A DNA stretch of 64,000 nt from Gnetum montanum (lineage: Eukaryota; Streptophyta; Gnetopsida; Gnetales; Gnetaceae), in contig MNCI01029493.1 of the NCBI GenBank assembly GCA_015680685.1, forward strand, positions 86,372 to 150,371. Reading direction: 5' to 3'. The notes beneath the pieces were generated by a model that was given only the letters and a program-made list of their open reading frames with translations, was not told the origin of the DNA and did no database searches. Within the stretch, counting starts at the first letter, position 1. Every line of letters begins with the position of its first letter. Made by a program: the position numbers and the translations under genes. Shown piece after piece: positions 1-10,744 of the stretch.

Positions 1-689
1 CACAAATAAATATTGAGCCTTTTGCTAAAAAATTTATAGAACTGAAAAGGATGATCATGAGACAACTCTGTAGAATCATCCAATGTAGCATCTCTACGAG
101 CAAAATAGCATATGGCAAGGAAAGCACAATCGTGCTGACATAGGATTTTTAGCCAAACATATTATTTATGATCATCAATTTTTTTCTAAAAGCATGCAAA
201 TTTCAAGAGATTTCCTTACTAATATTGCAATGCCACCAAAGGTCTCCCTCTTCACACTACTCTTGTATTTCTTACAACAAATTTAATAAATCTAGGAACT
301 ACAAAATTCATAGAACCAACATTTTCCCAAGTTTCAACAAAACCAAAAATAGCAAATTTATCAAAGAAGCTAATACTATTCAAAGAAACAACTTTAATTA
401 CAACTCTAATATCAAAGTTTTAAAAATCCACACCTTAAAGGACCTATACATTATTTGAATAATTTTTAGAATATTGCTTATTTGTAATTACTACCATGTT
501 GCTAATATTTAGGTATGCTACAAAACCTTGTTCATGAGTTGTCTTAAGCTTTTTCCATTTTTCAATTTGCTTCAAGAACCTCATTTATCCAAATGCTTTT
601 CCCATTCTCACTTTGCTTCAAGTGGCTTCAGTGTCTCCAAACATGCACTCTATCTTCTACATCATGAAACCTAAAAATTACATGTTAAT
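1..689. other. Intergenic DNA, no gene recognised
   Basis: AT-rich sequence. The longest open frame (168-458) has low-complexity composition and no recognisable motif. Positions 685-689 (TTAAT) are the left target-site duplication of the solo LTR that follows. Confidence 0.6.
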
Positions 690-741
690 TGATGAGTGGC
701 AAGGTACCCCTACACTCAACCATACGAATACGAGCGTAGCN

Positions 742-838
742 CGATTAATTATTCATTGTCTTCTCAGACTTACTTGTAGTTGTCATGGTGNATTAATTAT
801 TCATTGTCTTCTCAAACTTACTTGTAGTTGTCATGGTG
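742..838. repeat. 49/47-bp near-perfect duplication flanked by single Ns
   Basis: A block of about 48 bp (742-790, repeated at 792-838) occurs twice with a single unknown base at 741 and another at 791. A near-identical duplication abutting a single N occurs again at 26204. This suggests unmerged overlapping contig ends rather than a biological repeat. Confidence 0.6.
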
Positions 839-1397
839 TATGGTTAAGTAAGTCTAAGGTATATGATTTTTATATATTTTTACATTTTATCTCCTATGCT
901 ATCAAGGTGAAGGGTGGAAGAAACTAAGTCCTAACTTTAACTAACTAACTAAGTCTAAATTAACCTAGCGTCAACATCCGTTCCCACTTACCATACACAC
1001 CCTGAACCAATGCAATCGTGGCTACCAAACACTAATCGTTGCTGGGATCACCATGCGTAACGCACATGCTCGAAGTGGTCATACTGAGGCACTTAACTAA
1101 GAGAGAAGGGTTGAGAAAGATTTAATTCCTAATAAAGCATTAAAATGGAAAACAGTAAATCACAATAAATCAAATCCTAATTAACCTATTCCATGCACTG
1201 CAAGGTTTATCCAAGAAACTCGTCTTTATTGCCATACACAAACTTGTGTTCAGGTACAATGTTTGCTCAAATAAAGATCTGTTCACTTTAGGACTCCTAC
1301 TACGGGCACATGGAAAATATTCTCTCTGGAGTGATCAATCTGCTAGAGTTTCCCTACTGTCTAGCCTAGGATGAGGAAACAAAGGAGAGCTGCCTCT

Positions 1398-1405
1398 TAT
1401 TTATA
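1398..1405 (-). promoter_or_regulatory. LTR TATA box of the solo LTR
   Basis: TATAAATA on the minus strand. The same box lies at the same place in the other family LTRs, 18-19 bp from the nearest hexamer dyad. Confidence 0.7.
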
Positions 1406-1460
1406 GATATGACGGTGCACCGCGATATCGCAAGGGATGACACGATATCACGTCTCATCA

Positions 1461-2192
1461 TTAATGTTATGCAATCAATTACGATGTAGTACACTAAAGT
1501 TGAAGCAACCATATTGTATAATTCAATATATAGAATAAATATTTAAGTACAAATCCTTAAAAAATACAAAATGAATTTTGAAAAATTGAAAATACAAATC
1601 AATCAAATCATATCTATTTAGCTTTTTGTTGAAATTGAAGATTTTATTACGTGTGTACCGAAAAAGATATATCTTGGACAAAGTACATTAACCTCATAGA
1701 AAGTGAATTTAATTCAACAAAGTGGCTATGCACCACTAGATGCAACAAAACTAAATCAAACTTTTTATTACAATCATGTACTTTTATCTCAGATGTTCAA
1801 TCAAAGGACAATTAAGAAAAACATGCTCCCCAATCAAAGTGTATTTATCAATGTAGTCTCTTATAGGCCCCATGGATTGGTTTAGCCTTCATGTTTAGAT
1901 GCAATTTTACAAACATTTCATTTTTCAATGAAGGAGAAAACAACACTTGGTACAATCCATTTACCAAACACTCATGTACCATCCATCATTTTAGTTTACA
2001 ATGTATCTTCTTCAATAAGCAAAACATTGTTTAGAATGCAATTAATGGCAATAAGAAACTATTCATCATCATATCATTATCCCAAATGTGCTTATCCTAT
2101 ATGTGCATCCCAAATGTGCATGGATCAGCTATATTATGTCTTTTTATAGGTTTTCAAACCACAAATGTCTAAGACTATCTCTTTGTTAAGTG
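1461..2192. other. Intergenic DNA, no gene recognised
   Basis: Two short open frames (1703-1885 and 1928-2149) have no recognisable domain. The first five bases are the right target-site duplication of the solo LTR. Nothing else is supported. Confidence 0.5.
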
Positions 2193-2268
2193 CCTTGGAC
2201 ATAAAGTGACCTTTTATACTAGTTACATTCCCTTGGACATAAAGTGACCTTTTATACTAGTTACATTC
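2193..2268. repeat. 38-bp perfect tandem duplication
   Basis: Two identical 38-bp copies begin at 2193 and 2231 within the LINE remnant. There is no N here, so it may be a real local duplication. Confidence 0.8.
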
Positions 2269-2512
2269 CCTAATCTTTGTAGTACATGACCAAACCATCT
2301 CAAGTAAATTTCCTTAATCTTTTATCAATGGGTGCTACTTTCAACCCTTCCACTTTCAACCCTTCCTTAATAGGAGAGCTGATACAACCTTTTCTAATCA
2401 CATCCAACATCCACCTTGCCACAAGCATCTCTACCATGTGTATACATTGAAAAATTAATAATGATATTGCAATCTTTGCAATGTTTCTTGAAATAATTTG
2501 GTAAATGCACAA
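2193..2512 (-). pseudogene. 3' remnant of an RTE-type LINE reverse transcriptase
   Basis: Minus-strand translation across frames gives a stretch ending in GLKVAPIDKRLRKF followed, after a frame change, by LRWFGHV. RTE-clade non-LTR retrotransposons typically end their polyprotein with a segment of the type MLRWM...VAPI..K..E.RLRWFGHV..R, which this matches in order. Upstream of it ARWMLDVIRKG corresponds to the usual RWM....R.D.IRN part. Only the extreme C-terminus is present, with a short internal duplication (the LKVEGLKV part) and frameshifts. It is a dead 3' fragment, as is usual for 5'-truncated LINE copies. Confidence 0.6.
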
Positions 2513-4153
2513 ATTTCATGAAGTCCAATGCTTATTTTATATCACATTCATGCATAGTTGCACAAATCACAATATCTTGCTATTCGCTGAAGATATGGAC
2601 GAAATATACATGTTCATATTTTTAACTGGAGAAAGATCCAAGCTATGCGAGTAGATAAACATATATATGGAACTCAGCTCTAACATGGATATGCTTAAAA
2701 AGGCATAACATAAACATATATGTGATTATTAATATGAAGTAACCTCTTGTTAGATCATATACCATATTTTGAATTGGGTTTTGTTTTCTTCCTTAAAATA
2801 AATCGTCTTGTAATAAAGAAAAAGAAGACATACTAAAAATGTCCAAGGAAGCTCCATAACTTGCACCGACCAATTTGAAGCAAAGGCTTTTAGCTTCAAT
2901 GGGCAGATTGAAGCAATATTCCATATTAACAAACTAGAAAAATATTTGGTTGTCCTGTATAACGTAATTGAAGACTGATGCAGAAGATTCAAAGCATATA
3001 GCATGCAGAATTGCAAAGTTTTAACTGGTTTCTTGACCATTTATGCAAAGATACAGTTGAAAAATAAAGGCCTACAAGTTCTTTCCAAGTGTTTTTCACA
3101 TGTTGCTAGGAAAGTAAGATAGTCTTCCTCTTCTTCTTCCTTTTTTTTTTGTGCGCCTAGGCTGAATTTTATTTTATTGGTTGTAGATTTCATTACAATC
3201 AATAGCAGCGACCCTGAAAAATAAAAAAAATTACAAAGTTTTACCACATCTTATGAACTGCAATTCTCATATCAATCTTACCTTGTCATTCGAAGTGAGT
3301 ATCCAGGGATTATCTTTCCAGAAGATATATAACAAAATACGCAGTTTGGAATGAGATGGGAGAACTTGGCAACGTCTTCTTATCCATTCTTTTGCTAAAC
3401 ATTATAAATTGACCAAAAAAAGGAAAAAAGAAACTAAGCCCTAGTTCGTTGGATATGCAGGTTATGCTGGAAGTCACAATAACCAACACTGTTCCAGAGA
3501 GACTCATTTCCTTTAACTGTTAGTCTTGCAAATTGTAAATGACATAGCATTTTCCTAACAACTGCTCGGTACACTTCCAGCATTGTGTAACGGTGTAAAT
3601 TCAGTCACCAGCTCTCAGTTAGCAATACTAATTAAAAAAATGACAAAAGTATTCAAAGAAGTTAGGTTTTCCTAATTGCAATATCCTCTCAGTTATTAAT
3701 GCTCATGAAAAAAATAACAAAAGTATTCAAAGAAGCTATGTTTTCCTAATTGCAAAATCTTCAGTTATCAATGCTCATTACAAAAATATGGCAAAAGGTA
3801 TTCAAAGTTATGTTTTTCTAATTGCAAAATCAAAGTGAGAGTAGCTGATTCAAAATTATCAGAGGTAGATTCCGAACTAAAAAGAATGCTTATGTTAAGA
3901 ATACGATATTCAATTCTAGAATAATGAACAGAAACATGTTGAAACACACGATTGACAAAAAAGAAAAACCCAATGAATTAAGATTACGAATTTACGTGAT
4001 GATGATAACAATGAACAAATCAACGTCCGCATTTCCTGTGATTAATTTACATGACGGTCAGAAAGCCAAAATACAGAAAAATACTTCCTGCATTGATTTG
4101 CAATGACATTGACAGAAACAGATGAAACCATACAAAGGAAATATACGGGCAGC
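2513..4153. other. 3' flank of the CHX gene, no further gene
   Basis: This holds the presumed 3' untranslated region of the CHX gene (just below 4154) and AT-rich spacer. Short open frames here (2750-3040, 3041-3247, 3310-3507, 3924-4106) show no domain and have runs of single residues. I could not identify a clear polyadenylation signal. Confidence 0.5.
3615..3830. repeat. Three imperfect tandem units of about 72-74 bp
   Basis: Units begin at 3615, 3689 and 3761. Each starts TCAGTTA and contains a shared core with AAAAGTATTCAAAG (the third copy differs slightly) and a CTAATTGCAA end. They lie about 320-540 bp beyond the CHX stop codon. Confidence 0.75.
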
Positions 4154-6981
4154 TCACGAGCTTTCTGCAGCAACTTTCGAAAATGGTACCTCACCTTTGT
4201 AGATGTTGTCATGCTGCTGAATCACCAACACTGATGCTTTAACATGGAAGGAAGATGAAGCCAGCATGTCACCTACAGGGCCCAGCTCAGGACACTCTGC
4301 AAGTCTATCAACAAAGTCTACCATAAAAGGCAAAGGCAACCTGCCCCTTCCAACCAAGAATAGATCATACACATCGTTCTTTACTATGTTAGTAATAGAA
4401 TCAACTATGTTTGACACTGTAACCTCCTGATAAATAACATATTCTTGATACTCAGGAGACATAGGTCTCTTTGAGCTTGAACTACCTTCTCTGCCCATTT
4501 TCTTCTGTAAATCAGCGAAAGCATCCTCATCCAGAATCCTCTCCTGCTCAAAGTTAACCTCTGATGTAGTGAACCTGTAAGCATGTGGGTATTTCTCATG
4601 TTCATGTTCAGGCAGTGGGGAAATATTGATTGCTACATGATCTGATCCAGAAGAGAGAACAAATCTTATAACTGTAAGCCTGATGCCTGGATGCTCTGCC
4701 ATTCTTGCGCCAAAGACCAATGCCTCACGGTCATCTGGCCCTCCAAAAAACAGTACTGCAATATTGTGATCAACACTTGATGGGGCTAATTGTGCCTGTC
4801 CACCTATGCCCCTATCAATCAGAATTCCAACTGAGCATGGAGAGTGCATCAGTATTCTTTGGTTTATCTCCCTGAATCCGCTATGAACGGACGCAAGAGC
4901 TCCATCAAAACGGATGTGCTTGTGGAATGGCAGGATTATCATGGCTACCCGTTTCTGCGTTGCAATTTCACACACATCTTCATGCATACTCTGCAGAGCT
5001 GAAATTGCGGTCATGGGTCTGACTGCAACTTTGCTCAATTGTCCATAAGCTCGGAACGCAACAACAATATGATCTTGCTGAGCTCTGTTCCTGTTCCAGA
5101 AAGGAAGGCCATCTCTTCTAGCCTTATGGACCATCCTGATTGCAGAGGATCTTTCTGAAAGTTCAACCAGATGCATAATATAGACTCTCAAGGGCTTCCT
5201 TCTCGTCCCTCTGGAGGCTTCAATGAGGTTGATCACGGCAGGAATATTTCCCGTGCCGTGTATGCAAGCTAAAAGTCTGAGCTCATCGTCTGATGTGTCT
5301 TTTTGAATTTTTCTGTGCTTATATGGCCTAGGTTTCCTGGCTGGTTTGTAGATGGACATCACAACAGGGGTGGTGATAAATGTCGTGAATAAAGCCATAA
5401 GAACAAGTATAGCAAAGCATTCATCATTTAAAACCTGCAAACACCATCAATGGTTTTAAGACCTATAAACTTGGATCTTCTCAAACAAAAATTTAGAGTG
5501 GAGAATTAAAAATAAATAAATATATTTAATCAGCCAACATGCATGTTCAAAACAACTAATCAACAGAGGTGTCTAAACTCTAAACTGCCTAATTTAACCT
5601 ATCAATGAATCATACTGCATAACATAACCTATTCAGTGAATCATACCTTTCTGTCTTTTCCGATGTTCAGAACAATCAACTCTACAAGCCCTTTGGTGTT
5701 CATGAGAAATCCCAAAGTGAAAGCCTCTCTGCAAGGCACCTTCTGAGAAATTGCCACGACAAATGTCCCAAGAATCTTACCTACACAAGCAGCTGCAATA
5801 ACCAGAACCAGAAGAGCCCATGAGATTGCTCCGTGAATTGTGGCCACATTCGTTTGCAACCCACTTACGGCAAAATACAGAGGCAGCATCAAACAAGAAA
5901 TAAAATCCTCAATCTTCTCGATCAACGTCTCTGCAAATGGTCCTTCCTTCGGCACTAGAAGACCTACCACAAAAGCCCCAAATATGGCATGGATTCCGAT
6001 GAAATCAGTCATAAACCCAGCAGCCAACACAGTCGCCAGTGTAACACAGATATAGATTTCGTTCACTGCTTCTCCCTCTGGAGTACGTTTCCCAATCCAA
6101 GTCATTCCAGGTTTCACTGTTATCATCGCCATCACCACAAAAGCAATCCCACAAAGCAAAACATAAACAGCTATCACAGGACTTCTTCCTGTTCCCGAGA
6201 GGGCAACAGCAAGGGCCAGAAGAATCCAAGCAACAACATCATTTACGGCAGCAGCAGACATTGCTATTCTTCCCACATCCGTTGTGAGCAGCTTGAGCTC
6301 TGCAAGAATTCTTGCCAAAACAGGGAAAGCTGTAATGGACAGGGCAACACCCATGAAAACCAGAAACGGCAGAAATGAAGCATTCTTCGCGATTGTTGCC
6401 CTGAGTGCAAAGGCCACACCGATTCCTAGAACAAAAGGCACTGTCATTCCTGCAGCTGCAATTGCCAGAGCATTTTTGCCCGTTTTCCTGATGGATTTGA
6501 GGTCAAGCTCTAAACCGACAAGAAAAAGGAAAAACAAAAGGCCAACGTTGGCAACTGTCCCCAGAACCGAAAGACTAGCGCTGGGGAAAAAAGTGTCTGT
6601 AAACCCCTTGATTCGGCCTAATGCGGAGGGACCCAACAGGATCCCACCCTGAAAATCCATATTTGTTCATATCCCATCAGATGCAGGGCCAAACCACTCT
6701 CTCTAGGAGCTAAAAAGCCAAACGTTAAAAAAAAAAACAGAAGCAAAGAAATACAACCATGGAAATCTGATTGGGGCATGGAAACTTACTATAATTTCAG
6801 CAATAACACGAGGCTGCCTTACTGGCTGAAGCAGGAAAGCAAGAGCTCGAGACAACGAGAGAACCATTATGATCTGAATTACGAGCAAAGACAACGAAAA
6901 CTTCAGAGGGTCATCCCCTTGAAATATTCCATTGGATGTAGTTTTCATCGGTGCCGGACAGGAAGTATTTGTGGCTGCCAT
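4154..6981 (-). CDS. CHX: Cation/H+ antiporter, CHX17-20 clade
   Basis: Three exons on the minus strand: 6981-6790 (residues 1-64), 6648-5647 (65-398) and 5434-4154 (399-824). Both introns (6789-6649 and 5646-5435) have GT-AG ends and phase 0. The joined protein of 824 aa matches the usual plant CHX length of about 780-850. The Na+/H+ exchanger membrane domain spans roughly residues 30-430: [16 protein letters not shown] crosses the first junction, AFPVLARIL is at 171-179, the CPA2-type Asn-Asp pair at N200-D201, GIHAIFGAF at 282-290, and [13 protein letters not shown] crosses the second junction. The soluble C-terminal half carries [11 protein letters not shown] (627-637), LVGRG (758-762) and [11 protein letters not shown] (779-789), all family signatures. 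CHX17-20 relatives exchange K+ or other monovalent cations for H+ on endomembranes or the plasma membrane and affect pH and K+ balance. The N-terminus, with CPAPMK.TSNG.FQGD, is typical of CHX17-19, so the start is secure. No disruption is visible. The exact orthologue is not decided. Confidence 0.96.
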
Positions 6982-7095
6982 TGTTTCTCGATCAAGAGAA
7001 TCTCTACAGATTCATTCACTCACTCTCTCTCCTTTTTGAGAACTAGAAACCCCCAGCAGAACTCACTCTGCTGTTCCTGGACAGAATTCTGCCAA

Positions 7096-7102
7096 ATTTA
7101 TA
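7096..7102 (-). promoter_or_regulatory. Probable TATA box of the CHX gene
   Basis: TATAAAT on the minus strand lies about 115 bp upstream of the CHX start codon, which would give a 5' leader of roughly 80-90 nt. This rests on position and motif only. Confidence 0.5.
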
Positions 7103-7108
7103 GGAAAC

Positions 7109-7114
7109 CACGTG
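7109..7114 (-). promoter_or_regulatory. G-box CACGTG in the CHX promoter
   Basis: The palindrome CACGTG sits 6 bp upstream of the putative TATA box. G-boxes are bound by plant bZIP and bHLH factors, and ABA-responsive elements share the ACGTG core. Regulation by stress or light is an inference. Confidence 0.4.
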
Positions 7115-7140
7115 AATTGCTAAGATACAGAGTTTGAAAC

Positions 7141-8061
7141 CTTCAACAAAATTAGTGTATTGCTCGATAAAAGCACAGGAGGCAAACGACACGGCCAAGC
7201 GTTTTTAGATCTTCGTTGGCAGAGCCAAGTGTACGGCATGCGTTGGCATTTTTATAACAAATATTTCGCCTGCGCAGTTGAATTTTAAAAAAGCCAAAAA
7301 GAAACTGTTTCCCTCTCGAATCAATTAGCTACAGTGATTCTGTACATCCCCTGTTTCCAGGTTTTTTCGGAAACTCCGCTTGTCAGCACGATGATGTACT
7401 ACACAGTTGTACTAAGTCAAAATGCTGGCCTGCCGTATTGCTTAATTAACGTTTTCATTATTTTAAGTAGATGAAGTCTTTTTGTTGGTCGGCACGTCAT
7501 CAAATATTTTAAAGTTAACAATGTCCACCACGTCTTCTAATTTTTTAAGGTTAACAATATTGACGGCGTCTTTTACCTTTTCAATATTTTTATTTCAAAT
7601 AAAAAACATATTAGGCATTAAAAGAAAATTTGCTAGGATGTGCGAGGGAGGACATGGTGTTAAGAACCTAAAACAATATGGCCACCACATCTTTTGACTT
7701 CACAATATTTTTAAATAAGAAGAAAAAATACTAGCAAAGCTTAGTTAAAATTAAAATTAGATGACTATATGAACAAAACTAAACTTTTATATAACTCAGC
7801 ACTAACTTGAATTTAAATGTAAGTGTGCTTTGATTGCTAACTTGTGTTAATGAACACAAGTTGATTGTGGTGGACCATTACAATAATGCTAGGTTAATTC
7901 TTCAAAGGTGCATTCAAACCATGAGTTATAATCCTCGCTAAAAAATTAAGGAACCTAAGAGCAACATGATTGGAGCATGAGTTGGCCACTAGAGGAGTGA
8001 AAATTCAGCATGAGTACTAAAAATAGTAAAAATCAATTGATTTTTGTAATGCAACCTCAAC
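7141..8061. other. Spacer between the CHX promoter and element E1
   Basis: No gene seen. It contains the 36-bp repeats at 7493-7600. It ends at the CCTAG left target-site duplication of E1 (8062-8066). Confidence 0.5.
7493..7600. repeat. 36-bp imperfect tandem repeat, three copies
   Basis: Copies start at 7493, 7529 and 7565. Each begins with a CGTC-containing block followed by a T-rich stretch; TTAACAAT closes the first two copies and is decayed in the third. A more diverged related block follows near 7680. Confidence 0.65.
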
Positions 8062-8066
8062 CCTAG

Positions 8067-9083
8067 TGATAAGTGGCGAGGTAACCCCTACACTCAACCA
8101 TATGAATACTAGCATTTCACGCACAATCCGATTGAACTTTGCAGACAGGCTAGTTGTGGTATCTAGATCATTACACGTTGATCACAGTTTGTTGTCTTCC
8201 CACCTGGACTAGTATTTGCTTTCTCACGTATAGTTTAGTCCAAAGTGAGGTGTATGATATGATCCTAAACTAGGGCTACTCCTAGAGGCAATGGAAAATA
8301 ACTTTGTTTTAAGTTAAGAGGAAAAGGGAGAGAGAGCTAAGCTAATGGGACATGGGAGGAGAGAGTCTAAACTAGCCTAAGTGCGATGAGTATCCCTTCC
8401 TTAATCATCCATACATATCTTCGACCTCGTGCATGACTACTACTGGGATTACCAAGTGCAAATCCTAGGTACACTACTGGGTTACCAAGTAGTCACACTT
8501 AAATGCTCATGATTAAGTCGCACTCATTCCACATTTAACAACAAGAATAGTAAATGATGGTAAAAAAATATTAACTAAGAAAAAAATAAATAACAATAAC
8601 AATTAAAACTAAGTGAATGCTGCAATTATGAAGTAATCTCAATCTTTATTATTGATCATGTGTGTGTCCAAGTACATCACACTCAAATAAATGTTCTATA
8701 CAAGTACAAGCATCACACTGCGAGCATGCACTGGGAGAATAGTCTAACTCCTACAAAAACAAACTGCAAGAGCTTCGCTACAACTACCAAAAAGATGCCT
8801 AAGTGCGGTGGGTGCGCACTTATTTATAGCTAGAGATAGACATTGCATTAACGAGGCCACGTTAACACATGGACGGATGCGTCGACAGGGTCATGTCAAC
8901 GAGGCCACGTTGTTGCGGCCTAGTTGACGCAAGTCCGATATCGGGACTCATCCGATAACAAGGGTCTGATATCAACACCTGGTTAATAAGGGTCCGATAT
9001 CAGGGGTCCGATATTAGCACCTGGTTAACAAGAATCTGATAACAGGGATCCAATATTAGCATCTAGATAACCATGATTCATCA
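8067..9083 (-). repeat. E1 left LTR (3' LTR of the element)
   Basis: 1017 bp, matching the right LTR along its length. The TATA box is at 8821-8828 (minus strand). Downstream in element order, the reverse of an AATAAA-type signal lies near 8645-8655, within a block conserved in all family LTRs. The U3 part (8829-9083) is nearly all hexamer array. Confidence 0.92.
8847..9071. repeat. 14-bp phased palindromic hexamer array, E1 left LTR
   Basis: Sixteen hexamers begin at 8847, 8861, then (20-bp step) 8881, 8895, 8909, 8923, 8937, then (17-bp step) 8954, 8968, 8982, 8996, 9010, 9024, 9038, 9052, 9066. All 16 fit the self-complementary pattern RWYRWY; examples are GTTAAC, GTCGAC, GATATC and GATAAC. 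The 8-base spacers vary more, with GGCC or GGGTCC cores recurring. The array starts 18 bp from the TATA box. Confidence 0.85.
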
Positions 9084-9097
9084 TACCCCCACGACTG
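9084..9097 (-). other. E1 polypurine tract
   Basis: On the minus strand the sequence just before the 3' LTR reads AGTCGTGGGGGTA. The same GGGG(G/A)TA block precedes the 3' LTR in E2, E3 and E4, the place where plus-strand DNA synthesis is primed. Confidence 0.75.
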
Positions 9098-9259
9098 AAT
9101 AACAACTCATCCTCGAGTCAAAGAAAGTGAGGAACAATCTTAATTGATTACACAATGGATAGGTATGGGATTAATGACTGACTAGAAATTTATTCATGCT
9201 GCAGTGGATATAAAAAAATTGGGATACAGATACAAAATTACAGAATTTCTTAGAACTCA

Positions 9260-9693
9260 TGTGGTTCCTAGTGGTGGTGGTTCCTCCATGGGTCTCTTCC
9301 CTTTGTCCTACGTTCCAAGCTTCTAAGATTGATATCGTTGAAGAAGTGCCTAACATTTCTCATCTTCTATTCGAGGATTATGAGCTGTCCATGCTAATGT
9401 TCCAATGTTTGATGGAGTCGGCACTTTTCATGGACATGAAAACTATGGGAACACTTGATTGGCCTTGACATGCCATGCCGCAAATAGCCTCATTCCTCTT
9501 CATAGGCTTGGGCCCTGACCTCTCCACCTTTTGCTTAGCCAAATTGTGTAGTGACAAGAGGTTCCTGATGGATGCTGAATAATTATGCCTCCTACTATGC
9601 ATGTTCTACATGAGGTCCTTGGCCTTTGCCTCCCCTTGGGTGTTCAGTTGCACCTTGAGAAGGTCCTCCTTGTTGTCCTCTTTTAGGGGCCAT
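9260..9693 (-). pseudogene. E1 ORF2 remnant with large internal deletion
   Basis: The ATG at 9693-9691 starts MAPKRGQQGG, like E2's MAPKRVAQGE. The SRR..Y.AS..NLLSLHN segment matches SRRNNHLASTKRTLLLYN in E4. From about 9540 downward the sequence instead matches the very C-terminal part of E4's ORF2 (58000-58290 there), so about 2.3 kb of the gene body is missing. A splice-acceptor-like TTATAG immediately precedes the ATG. The function of the intact protein is unknown. This copy cannot encode it. Confidence 0.7.
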
Positions 9694-9756
9694 CTATAAT
9701 CACACAAAGATCAATTGTTAGTAAGGTTATTGAAAGAAGTTCAATTATTTCATACC

Positions 9757-10560
9757 NNNNNNNNNNNNNNNNNNNNNNNNNNNNNNNNNNNNNNNNNNNN
9801 NNNNNNNNNNNNNNNNNNNNNNNNNNNNNNNNNNNNNNNNNNNNNNNNNNNNNNNNNNNNNNNNNNNNNNNNNNNNNNNNNNNNNNNNNNNNNNNNNNNN
9901 NNNNNNNNNNNNNNNNNNNNNNNNNNNNNNNNNNNNNNNNNNNNNNNNNNNNNNNNNNNNNNNNNNNNNNNNNNNNNNNNNNNNNNNNNNNNNNNNNNNN
10001 NNNNNNNNNNNNNNNNNNNNNNNNNNNNNNNNNNNNNNNNNNNNNNNNNNNNNNNNNNNNNNNNNNNNNNNNNNNNNNNNNNNNNNNNNNNNNNNNNNNN
10101 NNNNNNNNNNNNNNNNNNNNNNNNNNNNNNNNNNNNNNNNNNNNNNNNNNNNNNNNNNNNNNNNNNNNNNNNNNNNNNNNNNNNNNNNNNNNNNNNNNNN
10201 NNNNNNNNNNNNNNNNNNNNNNNNNNNNNNNNNNNNNNNNNNNNNNNNNNNNNNNNNNNNNNNNNNNNNNNNNNNNNNNNNNNNNNNNNNNNNNNNNNNN
10301 NNNNNNNNNNNNNNNNNNNNNNNNNNNNNNNNNNNNNNNNNNNNNNNNNNNNNNNNNNNNNNNNNNNNNNNNNNNNNNNNNNNNNNNNNNNNNNNNNNNN
10401 NNNNNNNNNNNNNNNNNNNNNNNNNNNNNNNNNNNNNNNNNNNNNNNNNNNNNNNNNNNNNNNNNNNNNNNNNNNNNNNNNNNNNNNNNNNNNNNNNNNN
10501 NNNNNNNNNNNNNNNNNNNNNNNNNNNNNNNNNNNNNNNNNNNNNNNNNNNNNNNNNNNN
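9757..10560. other. Assembly gap inside E1
   Basis: A run of 804 Ns between the ORF2 start and the gag tail. Open frames through it have no meaning. Confidence 1.
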
Positions 10561-10744
10561 GAGACTTGATAGCATAGAACAGCACCTCAACCAATGAGTC
10601 ACATGAGTGTTTTATTTGTAGATGAGATTACTCATAAAAAGATAAAAAGGCAAAAAGATAAAATAAAAAATTAAAAGGTGAAAAACTAGAAAACAAAAAG
10701 TTGAAAAATTAAAGAAATAGAAAAAGATTTATTAATTTTGTGTT

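Larger units (their letters stand above)
690..1460 (-). mobile_element. Solo LTR (E0) of the E1-E4 family
   Basis: The 771-bp segment begins TGATGAGTGGC and ends TCATCA, the same termini as the LTRs of E1 and E4. It is flanked by a perfect 5-bp duplication TTAAT (685-689 and 1461-1465). No internal region is present, so this is a solo LTR left by recombination between two LTRs. The TATA box reads on the minus strand (1398-1405), so the original element was on the minus strand. Two GATATC dyads (1424-1429 and 1444-1449) lie 18 bp and 38 bp beyond the TATA box and are the shortest version of the family's array. Two single Ns lie inside. Confidence 0.9.

Noticed and set aside
168-458. 96-codon frame at the left end
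   Set aside because: Composition (Asn, Lys, Ile and Phe rich) is what AT-rich spacer gives by chance; no homology recognised.
5840-6652. Open frames on the plus strand opposite CHX exon 2, and a minus frame at 6005-6229
   Set aside because: They are shadows of the strongly conserved CHX coding sequence and have no motif of their own.
6778-7137. Plus-strand 119-codon frame over the CHX first exon and promoter
   Set aside because: Antisense to exon 1 and 5' leader, without any recognisable domain.
9683-10602. Three long open frames at 9683-10602
   Set aside because: They consist almost wholly of unknown residues from the N gap.
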